Shown here piece after piece: positions 9,437 through 17,600 of a stretch of DNA of 64,000 nt. A model generated the notes under the pieces. That model did no database searches. It saw nothing but the letters and a program-made list of their open reading frames with translations, and was not told where the DNA came from. Origin of the DNA: DASWNP01 sp036399175 (GTDB lineage Bacteria; Acidobacteriota; Blastocatellia; Pyrinomonadales; Pyrinomonadaceae); assembly GCA_036399175.1 (NCBI GenBank), contig DASWNP010000019.1:10516-74515 (forward strand), in the 5' to 3' direction. A program made the translations under genes and the position numbers. The first letter of the stretch is position 1. Every line of letters starts with the position of its first letter.

Positions 9437-10537
9437 ATGAGCTTGAAGGAAAATTCGTCGGAAGAGTTGCTGGATAAATCGAGAGCCGTCAGGCCGGGCG
9501 AAGAGCTGGACGCGGCGCGAATCTTCGCATACCTGTCGAGCCGCATCGAGGGCTTGGGCGTCGTGCCCGAAATCGAGCAGTTCCCGGCTGGCTTCTCCAA
9601 CCTGACTTATCTTCTGCGCTTCGGCGATAAAGAGCTTGTGCTGCGACGCCCGCCCGCCGGGGCGAAGATAAAGACGGCGCACGACATGGCTCGTGAGTAT
9701 CGAATCCTCTCAAAGCTCTTTCCCGTCTACCCGAAAGTGCCGCGCCCGCTTCTTTACTGCGAGGACGAAACAATCGTCGGCGCGCCCTTCTACGTGATGG
9801 AGCGAGTGCGCGGCCATATCCTGCGCGCGCGTCCCGCTCCGGGGCTCAGGCTCTCGCCCGAAGTGATGCGCGCGCTTTCGGAATCTTTCGTTCGCACGCT
9901 CGTCGAGATACACAGCGTCGATTTTGTCGCGGCGGGACTGACGGAGCTTGGGCGACCCGATGGCTACGTCGCAAGGCAGATTGAAGGCTGGACGAAGAGA
10001 TACTACAACTCGCAGACAGACGACGTGCCGTCAATCGACACGCTGGCGCGCTGGCTCGCCGAGCACGCGCCGCCCGCCGGTGAAGGTGCGCTCATTCACA
10101 ACGATTACAAGTACGACAATCTCGTGCTCGCGCCCTCGGAGCTTTCAAAGGTCGTGGCCGTGCTCGATTGGGAGATGGCGACCGTCGGAGATGCTTCGAT
10201 GGATTTCGGCACGGCGCTCGGCTACTGGGTGGACAGAGACGACTCGGAAGAATGGCAGCAGTACGGCTTCGGGTTGACGACGCTCGAAGGGAGTTTTTCG
10301 CGCGCCGAGTTGCTTGAGCGCTACGCGCAGTTGAGCGGTCGGGAGATACGCCGTCCCGTCTTTTACTACGCCTACGGGCTACTGAAAATCGCCGTCATCG
10401 TCCAGCAGATTTATCGCCGCTACCGTCAGGGCTTCACACAGGACGCGCGCTTCGCCAACCTCGGCCTGATGGTCGAAGCCTGCGGAGAGCAGGCGCTGCG
10501 CGCCATCGAGAAAGAGCGCATCGACAATCTCAGTTAA
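9437..10537 (+). CDS. APH-family phosphotransferase (ACAD10/11 kinase-like)
   Basis: A 366-residue cytosolic kinase of the aminoglycoside phosphotransferase/choline kinase fold. The N-lobe shows GFSNLTYLLRFGDKELVLRRPP (ATP-binding lysine region). The Brenner motif reads LIHNDYKYDNLVL, with the catalytic Asp in HND, and the metal-binding motif is VLDWEMATVGDASMDFG. This subclass matches the kinase domain of ACAD10/11, which phosphorylates 4-hydroxyacyl-CoA so that the dehydrogenase can process it. That specific substrate is an inference supported by the acyl-CoA dehydrogenase gene 5 kb upstream on the same strand. Aminoglycoside resistance is unlikely. The start ATG follows GGGAGCGCGGAAG. Confidence 0.85.
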   Translation: MSLKENSSEELLDKSRAVRPGEELDAARIFAYLSSRIEGLGVVPEIEQFPAGFSNLTYLLRFGDKELVLRRPPAGAKIKTAHDMAREYRILSKLFPVYPKVPRPLLYCEDETIVGAPFYVMERVRGHILRARPAPGLRLSPEVMRALSESFVRTLVEIHSVDFVAAGLTELGRPDGYVARQIEGWTKRYYNSQTDDVPSIDTLARWLAEHAPPAGEGALIHNDYKYDNLVLAPSELSKVVAVLDWEMATVGDASMDFGTALGYWVDRDDSEEWQQYGFGLTTLEGSFSRAELLERYAQLSGREIRRPVFYYAYGLLKIAVIVQQIYRRYRQGFTQDARFANLGLMVEACGEQALRAIEKERIDNLS

Positions 10538-10553
10538 GCCAGCTTCGCCAGAG

Positions 10554-10696
10554 CAATTCAAACAGGGATGGACAGGATAAAGACAAATGATGAATGCGGA
10601 ATGATGAATGAAAACCAAAAGCTTTTGCTCTTAATTCATCATTCATCATTCCGCATTCATCATTTCTTTCTATCCTGTCTATCCCTGTTTGAATTG
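10554..10696. repeat. 143-bp interrupted palindrome between convergent genes
   Basis: It begins CAATTCAAACAGGGATGGAC and ends with the matching reverse complement. The inner arms carry AATGATGAATGCGGAATG and its complement, with AAGCTTTTGCTC near the centre. Two mispaired patches separate outer and inner stems. It sits between convergent stops (10537 and 10703) and could terminate both genes. The tandem AATGATG-like words and size also fit a small REP/MITE-like repeat. Confidence 0.8.
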
Positions 10697-10702
10697 CTTT
10701 TC

Positions 10703-13700
10703 TTATTTACCCGCCACGCGTTGCCAAAGCGACGGCTCGCCGTCTGTGCGAATGAGCGCGGCGACGTGTCTGTGCGCTTCGGCGTAGAGCGTGCGCGTCT
10801 CCTGCGATGAGCTTTGCGTTTGCGAGAGGCGGCGCTCCAGTTCTTCGACTGTGAGCGGGCGCGCGGGTCTGTGCGGAGAAAGCATCGCGCTTTCTCCGGC
10901 AAAGTGTGCGGCGAGTCCTTCGGCGAGCCAGCGCGGGGCTCGTCCGCGCGCGAGGGCTTCGACGACGGCGTGCGCGTATTCGTGGCGCATGGTGTTGTCG
11001 AGAATTCTGCGGCGCGCGAGCAGCGCGAGCGGCTGCGAATGGATGCGACGCCCGCGCGTGGCGGCGGCGACCCACGCCGGTTGTCCCGTCGCGCCGACGA
11101 AATCGCCCGTCGTCTCGTGCACGAAAAGCTCGATTGTCCCGAGGCCGTCGAAGTCGAGCGACGCAGCCGACAGCCGACGCTGAGCGTCTGCGCGTGCGCT
11201 CTCCAAAATACTCAACGCGCGCTCGACCTCTCGCCGCCCCATCCGCGCCGGATAGCTCGCTCGAAAATTCTCGCTCGAAAGGGCGAGACGCGCCGCGCTC
11301 GCTCGCACCGCGAAGCTTCCCGCCGCATTCGTCAACGCGAAACTCCGAGCATCATCCGTCGCCGCGAAGCTCACGCCGTCACGCGTCGCGCGGAAGCTTC
11401 GAGCAGCATTCGTCAGGGAGATTTCCGCATCATCGCTAAAAGCGACAGTTCGGAAAGCCGTAGCCTCAAGCATCTTTTGCGGCTCGGGCATCTCTTGAGT
11501 CGCACGCACGTCTCGGGAGTCCGCGCCGTCTTCCGGAAAGCTCGAACCATGCGCTCGCCGTGCGCTCTTTGCATCCTTCTGAGGCTCGATTCTGCTGATG
11601 CTCGTGCCGGGCAGGTAGCGTTCGAGAATCTGCCGGAAGGACGCGCCGCGACGCGCGAGCACGTGCGCGCCCGCCTGGCACAAACCGAGACCGTGACCGA
11701 AGCCGGTGCCGCGAAAGATGAAGCTTCCGCCCGCGCGCGACACGTCGAAGCGCGAGCTTTTCAGGACGTTCCAGCCCAGCGTCCGACCGACGATGATTTT
11801 GAAATCCCAGCCGCGCACCATCCGACGACGTTCGCCTTCGACGACGACCCACTCGGCGCGCCCGCTCGCATCTCTACGCGCGATGCGCACGCCGTCCAGA
11901 CGCGCGCCCGTATCCGTCCGCTCGTCGGCGCTGAGGGCGCGTTGCAGCTCCGCGCGCGGAATCGCGTCCGTCCAGGTCTCAGTCGTGCCCGCGCAGAATT
12001 CGTCGCGCCCGCCGCGAAGCTGCGGCGGGGCTTTGACGCCCCAGAGCGAAGCGAGGTTGGCGGTAGCTCCGCCGCAGGAGGCGCTGAAGTAGCTTTCGGC
12101 GACGTGTCCCTGACGGTCGCGCAAGGTCTGGCCTGCGGTCTCTTCGACGGCGCGACTGAGCAGGCTGTAGAAATCGGGGCGCGCGCTCTCGTCGCGGACG
12201 GGCACGAACCTTTGGCAGTGTGTGCTGTTGCAGAGGTCGTAGCCGTCGCGCGCGTGCCGGTTGAGATGGCGCAGCGCGTAGGTGCGGCTGACGACGGCCT
12301 GCGCCTTGAGCGCCTCAAGCTCGTCTTCGACGCTACCTTCGGCGGCCAGCACGCCGAAGACGTAATCTTCGAGCGACAGTCGTAGCGTCTTCGCTTCACG
12401 CGCGAGACGAACGCGGACGTGAGCGGTCGAAGCTTGAGAAGAATCATGAACGGAATCCGGGTCGGACTGTGATTCATCTTCCGCCTGTTCATCTTCGTCG
12501 TCTTCGCTGCGGCTCGATTCGAGCGCGCTGAGACGAGCGGCTTCGAGGCGTGCGTACTCTCTGAAGATTGGGCGAGCCGCCTCGGCGCACTCGGAGCCGT
12601 GCGCGCGTTTGAGAAAGACGAGGACGGCGAGGCGCACGGCTGCGGGCGAGGTTTTGTCGAGATGAGAAGCCGGTGAAGTCTCCGAAGTCACTGAAGTCTC
12701 TTCAGACGCGAAGCCGACGAACCAGCCCTGCGAGTGGATGTCGTCGGGCGGGGTTGAAGTTCCGGTCTTGCCGAAGATGTAGAGGGGAAGCGCGCTGAGG
12801 CCGGAGCGCGCGGCTGTGCCGTAGGCGATTGCGCCGCGCATACCTTCGAGCAGAAGGCGTCTGTGCTCGGGGGCGATGTTGAGGGCGGCGCGCTCTCGCG
12901 GCGCGAAGTCGAGGGCGGCGGCGCGGCGCGGCACGTAGAGATGACCGCCGTTGAAGAGTGCGGCATAGGCGGCGACGAGCTGCGCGGGCGTGACGAGCAG
13001 TTGACGACTCTCGCCGAGCGCACAGGCGACGCGCCACTCGCCTGCGCGCGGAAGCAGACCCGCAGCTTCGCGCGTCTGGCCGCCTGTGCGCGTGCCGAAG
13101 CCGAAGGCGGCGAGCACGGGGTTGAAGGTTTCGGGGCTGAGCTGTTCGCCGAGCTTCGAGTAGAAATAATTGCAGGAATAGGCGAGCGCCTGCGCGGTGT
13201 CGAAGGGGGGCGTGTGAGAGGGGTGCGTGCAGCTAATCTCGAAGCCGTCGCGCTTGTAGGGCTGCCGACACGAGAGGCTGGAATCGGTGTCGAGCAGTCC
13301 GGCGCGCAGGGCTGCGAGGGTGGTGAAAGGCTTGATGGTCGAGCCGGGCGCGAAGGTCTCTTCAAAGGCGAGGCGCGCACCGGCGAGGGCGCGCAGGCGT
13401 CCCGTCTGAGCGTCTAACACGAGGACGACTCCCTCGCGCTTGCCGAGAGCCTTGACGGCTGCGCGCTGCAAGGCCGCGTCGGCCTCCGTCTCGTCGAACG
13501 AAGAGACCCGCGCTCTCGCACGCGTCCGCTTCGTCTCGTTCAGAGCGCCCGGCAGAGACCAGGAGCACAGGACGGCGAGACAGACGCACGCGTGCGCCAG
13601 AGCGTGCGAGACGCGCGGCAGACGCGCACGGAGAGACGCTGCGATGACTGCTGCCCACGCGTCTCGCACGACGCGCCGCATGGGCGACAATCTCTCTTCC

Positions 13701-13723
13701 CTCTCCGGCAAGCTCGCTGACAT
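10703..13723 (-). CDS. Triple-domain envelope protein: penicillin-binding transpeptidase - SpoIID/LytB - HExxH peptidase
   Basis: A 1006-residue protein with an N-terminal membrane segment (about 37-60). Residues 80-390 form a transpeptidase domain with all three motifs: STIK at 128-131, SCN at 183-185 and KTG at 319-321. An acidic Ser/Glu/Asp linker (400-432) leads to a SpoIID/LytB domain (434-712; LEDYVFGVLAAEG with likely catalytic Glu462, and GTGFGHGLGLCQAGA), which in SpoIID is a lytic transglycosylase acting on denuded glycan. The C-terminal part (about 815-1006) is a gluzincin-like peptidase with HEYAH at 914-918 and WLAEGLA carrying the third ligand Glu935. The protein thus combines peptidoglycan cross-linking, glycan cleavage and a putative metallopeptidase, and has no GT51 domain. 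Neighbours are a membrane protein and an alpha-2-macroglobulin, echoing the known A2M-PbpC pairing. The start has GAAGGCGAG upstream. Confidence 0.88.
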   Translation of the reverse strand: MSASLPEREERLSPMRRVVRDAWAAVIAASLRARLPRVSHALAHACVCLAVLCSWSLPGALNETKRTRARARVSSFDETEADAALQRAAVKALGKREGVVLVLDAQTGRLRALAGARLAFEETFAPGSTIKPFTTLAALRAGLLDTDSSLSCRQPYKRDGFEISCTHPSHTPPFDTAQALAYSCNYFYSKLGEQLSPETFNPVLAAFGFGTRTGGQTREAAGLLPRAGEWRVACALGESRQLLVTPAQLVAAYAALFNGGHLYVPRRAAALDFAPRERAALNIAPEHRRLLLEGMRGAIAYGTAARSGLSALPLYIFGKTGTSTPPDDIHSQGWFVGFASEETSVTSETSPASHLDKTSPAAVRLAVLVFLKRAHGSECAEAARPIFREYARLEAARLSALESSRSEDDEDEQAEDESQSDPDSVHDSSQASTAHVRVRLAREAKTLRLSLEDYVFGVLAAEGSVEDELEALKAQAVVSRTYALRHLNRHARDGYDLCNSTHCQRFVPVRDESARPDFYSLLSRAVEETAGQTLRDRQGHVAESYFSASCGGATANLASLWGVKAPPQLRGGRDEFCAGTTETWTDAIPRAELQRALSADERTDTGARLDGVRIARRDASGRAEWVVVEGERRRMVRGWDFKIIVGRTLGWNVLKSSRFDVSRAGGSFIFRGTGFGHGLGLCQAGAHVLARRGASFRQILERYLPGTSISRIEPQKDAKSARRAHGSSFPEDGADSRDVRATQEMPEPQKMLEATAFRTVAFSDDAEISLTNAARSFRATRDGVSFAATDDARSFALTNAAGSFAVRASAARLALSSENFRASYPARMGRREVERALSILESARADAQRRLSAASLDFDGLGTIELFVHETTGDFVGATGQPAWVAAATRGRRIHSQPLALLARRRILDNTMRHEYAHAVVEALARGRAPRWLAEGLAAHFAGESAMLSPHRPARPLTVEELERRLSQTQSSSQETRTLYAEAHRHVAALIRTDGEPSLWQRVAGK

Positions 13724-13771
13724 CTCTCGCCTTCAACTTCTCCCGAAATGCTTCCGCGCGTCGCCGAAAGT

Positions 13772-14662
13772 TTAAGATGCCGACTCCGCCGGTAAACCTT
13801 CTCGATGATGCGTCGTCGGGGTCGAATCGTGAGTGACGTTCGTCGTGCTCGTGCCGGGCGTCGCGCCGGTCTGCGCGTCGGCGTTTATCTTCGCCAGCGC
13901 GCCGAGCGTGATGAGCCAGCCCCAGAGGGTGAAGACGAAGGCGAGCGCGAGGCGCAGGCCGAAGATGATTAGTTCGCCCCAACTGTTTTTGACGGGCGTG
14001 CGCGTGAAGATGAGGAAGTAGGGCATGAGGCCGAAGACGAGCAGGCCGATGGCGTAGACGAAAATCGGCTGCGGCGCGAAGGCGCGACCGACGACTCGGT
14101 GCGCTCTTTTAAGCGTCGCTTTGAGGCCGTCGCGCGCGACGGAGAGCCAGAGCTGAATCGCCACGAGCGGCAGCAGGACGCCGAGCAGCACGAGACGAAG
14201 CGACGTGAGAAGAACATCCTGCCAGCGCATCGGCGGAGGCGGAGGCGTCTGCGGATAGGGCACGCGCGACGCGGCGGCAGCGTCCTCGACGCGCGCGGGA
14301 AAATACGCTTGCAGCTTGTTCAGGAGATAGACGACGAGGACGGCGAGCGCGACGAGCGGCAGACTCACCAAGAGCAGCTTAAAGAAATCTGCGAGCGCGC
14401 GTCGGAGCAGCGCGAGCGCGCCCGCGTCTCCCTGCGCGAAGTTGGCTGCCGCCGCTTGCAGGATGAAGAAGAGAAGCGGCGCGAGGAGCGCGAGCGAGGC
14501 CGTCAGCGTGAGCTGCCAGAGGGTCGCTTCCTTCGTCGAAAAGAAGAGGTAGACGCTCGCCAGCAGTGCCGCGTAGAGCAGATGAAGCACGGAGAGCCCG
14601 CTCCAATTTTTGAAGAGCCCGCGAGTTGTCTGTCCGACGGCGACCAATGAGTTCTTAAACAT
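13772..14662 (-). CDS. Polytopic membrane protein of unknown function
   Basis: The start is placed at MFKNSLVAVGQT (14662), which has GAAGGGAAG upstream and begins after the A2M stop. The longer frame starting at 14908 would overlap the A2M gene by over 200 nt and looks non-coding (Arg-rich). The resulting 296-residue protein has about five or six hydrophobic helices (LLYAALLASVYLFF, LALLAPLLFFILQAAA, LLLVSLPLVALAVLVVYLL, LVLLGVLLPLVAIQLWL, ALAFVFTLWGWLITLGAL). No catalytic motif is recognised. It lies between the A2M gene and the transpeptidase/SpoIID fusion, with 33 nt to A2M and 48 nt to the fusion, so all three probably form one operon. It may help anchor or export the envelope system. 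Confidence 0.8.
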   Translation of the reverse strand: MFKNSLVAVGQTTRGLFKNWSGLSVLHLLYAALLASVYLFFSTKEATLWQLTLTASLALLAPLLFFILQAAAANFAQGDAGALALLRRALADFFKLLLVSLPLVALAVLVVYLLNKLQAYFPARVEDAAAASRVPYPQTPPPPPMRWQDVLLTSLRLVLLGVLLPLVAIQLWLSVARDGLKATLKRAHRVVGRAFAPQPIFVYAIGLLVFGLMPYFLIFTRTPVKNSWGELIIFGLRLALAFVFTLWGWLITLGALAKINADAQTGATPGTSTTNVTHDSTPTTHHREGLPAESAS

Positions 14663-14694
14663 TTTCCACTTCCCTTCCGTCTTCGGTTCGGTCT

Positions 14695-17600
14695 TCACTT
14701 GCTGTCGAGAATCGTCAAGGCCGCGCTCGCGGAGTTGGCGCGGATGTCGGGTTGATACATCTGCTCGATGCGCGCCGGAGCGACGCGAAACGCGCCGGGC
14801 ACCTGCACGCGCATCGCGTATTGGAAGGTGGCTGCGCCGTCGAAACGGTTGAGGAAGAAGACGGCGCGCTGGTCTCTGAACTCGCGTGCGCTGTACCAGT
14901 CGCTCCAATCTCGCTCGGTGTGATTAAGGTCGATGCCGCTCACCTGCTCCACCGGCTCGCAGCCCGCAGGTATCGGGTCTTCGAGCATCAGGTAGCTCGC
15001 CCCCTGTCCTTCGACTCTCAGGCGCGAGACGATGATGTCGCCCGAACGCAGCTCGTCTTCCATCGCTTCGAGCTTCCACGTCGGCGCGCCCGAATCGTTT
15101 TCGACGACGCGCAGGCGCAGGTGCTCGCGCGTCAGCTTCAACTGCGGCGAGCCGCCCGCAGCGACCGTCTCTTCGTTGGTGAAATGGACGAGCGTGGTCG
15201 AAAGATAGAGCATGCCGCGCCCGCGCTTGACGATGCGGAGCTGGTTCGTGCCGCCGACCTGTGCGCCGCCGCGACGAACGACGAAGTTCTGCGCCGAGGC
15301 GGCGTCGGCTGCCGTCACCTGACGGGTCAAGACCTGCTCGCCGTTGAGATAGACTTCGAGCGTGTAGTCGGCGTCGAGTTCCTGACTGGCCTTGAGATAG
15401 TCGGTCAGTCCGTAGATGGCGAAGGCCGTCTCTTTAGTCGATTGCCAGTGATAGCCGAACTTGCGGCTCGACACGAGCCAGCGCGCGGCCTTCGGCAGAA
15501 GCTCGCTCTGCGGAGAGATGCGCGAGAGCGCCTTGAGCGAGAGCGCGGTGGCTTCCACGTCGTTCGAGACCTCCACGTTGTGCGCCGTCCGGTAGCGCGA
15601 AGACCAGTGAGCCGCCGCGTCGGTGACGGAAGCCGTGCGCTCGATTTCGGAGGCGACGACGGCGGCGCGCTTCACGTCGCCGCGCTCTTTCAGAGCGAGC
15701 GCGAGCAGGGCGCGCCCGTAGGGTTGGAGGCCGCCGCGACGCGCGAAGAGGTCGTTCACATAACGCGCGTCCGCGTCGCCGCTCGTGTCGAGCGCGTAGA
15801 CCATGTAGGCGAGCGAGTCGGAGTCGATTGGCTTGCCGTCGTCGTTCTTGCCCGCGTCGATTAAAGCCTTGAGCTTAGTGCGCCCGCGCTCAAGGCGTTC
15901 TTCGTCAACTTCGTAACCGGCGCTCTTCGCCATCGTCAGTCCATCGACGACGTAGGCCGTCATAAAGAGGTCGGTCGCGTCGTCCTTCCACCAGCCCCAG
16001 CCGCCGTCGTCGTGCTGGTAGCTGTAGAGACGCTTCAGTCCGCGACGCACTTTGCGTCCGATGTCGTTCGTATCTTTGATGCTCGCCGTCTCGACGTTCC
16101 GCAAGGTCTGGGCGACGATGACGGTCGGCAGGAATTGCGACATCGTCTGCTCAGTGCAGCCGTAGGGAAAGCCTGTCAGGTAATCGAGCGCGCCGAAGAG
16201 CGAGGCGGCGACCGAAGGCGCCACTTCGACGCGCATCGAGCGCGAAGATGGGTCGGCGTTGGCGGGCAGGTTGTATGTAAAAGTCTTGTCTATCTCTTCG
16301 TCGGGGATGGCGACGGACTGTGCGCTCGTCTGCTTGAGGCCGCGCGGGATGATGGGGATGGCCGTCTCCAGCGCGTCGGATTCGGTGTCGGTCAGAGCTT
16401 TAGCGAGGATTTTCAACTGCCCCGTGTCCGAGACGGCGACGCGCCAGTTGACGCGGTGCTCGCCCTGTTTGGGAATGGTGACGGTCTGCGTCGGCGAGTC
16501 GAGCAGACGCGCGCCATTGACCTCGATGGAAATCTGCGTGGTCTTGTCAGCATTCAGATAGTTGTGAACGATGCCGGAGAGCGTCACCTGGTCGCCCTGC
16601 GTGAGGAAACGCGGCATGGCGACTCGGAGAATTACGTCCTTCCGCTCGACTACCCGACTGACGGCGACGCCGACGCGCGTATCGCTCGTCACGGCGCGAG
16701 CCGTCGCGCGCCAGGTAGTCAAATTGTCGGGCAGCTCGAACTTGACGGTCGCTTTGCCGTCAGCGCCCGTCACGAGCGCGGGCTGCCAGAAGGCCGTGTC
16801 TTTGAAAATCTTTCTGACGAGCGGGTTCGCCATCTCGCTTTCGTTCTTGAAATCGGCGAGCCCGAAAGCCTTCCGGTTGCGCGCGAGATTGACTGTCTTC
16901 TTGCCCGCGTAGCCCATGAAGCTGTAGTCGATGGAGAAGCTGGTCTGCACCTGATTGTAGCGCCGACCGTAGAACTCGCGCCGGATGTCGCCGACGTTTT
17001 CAGCAGCGATGCTATAGATGGATTCATCGACGACGCCGAGACTAACCTCGGCCCCGGCAGCCGGAGAGCCGTCCGAGTTTCGCGCGAGCACCGTGTAAGA
17101 GGCCGTCTCGCGCGGGCGATACTCTTTCTTGTTGGGGATGATTTGCAGGTTGAGCAAACGGTCGCGCGCGGGCACGACAATCATCTGCTCGGCGGTGTAC
17201 ATGTCGCTGTTGCGGACGTAGGAGACGCTCAGGAAGACGTTCGGGGCGAAGCGCGCTTCGATGGGCACTTCGATGACGACGGCACGCCCCTTCGATTCGA
17301 TATGACGCACGCTCAGCACACTCGCCAGCTCGGTCGTCACCAGCAGGTGCGCGTTGTCGGTCGGCAGCAGGGCGAGCACTTTGGCCGTCTCGCCGGGACG
17401 GTAAGATTTCTTGTCGGGGACGAGCTTGATTGTGCCTTCGTCTTCGTAAGACAAGTCCGTCCAGGTATTGCTGCGGTCTGTCACCCAGATATAGCCCGCG
17501 TCGGAGACGACCGGCTTGCCTCCCTCTTCGACGGTCGTCTTGATGCGGATGCTGCCGTTGATGGGAACTTTGTAATCGTATGCGGCCTCGCCCTGCGCGT

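Noticed and set aside
10814..12385. 523-codon plus-strand frame opposite the SpoIID fusion
   Set aside because: Same reason; extreme Arg/Ala content.
13772..14908. Longer 378-codon version of the membrane protein
   Set aside because: The first 82 codons overlap the A2M gene and read as Arg-rich noise.
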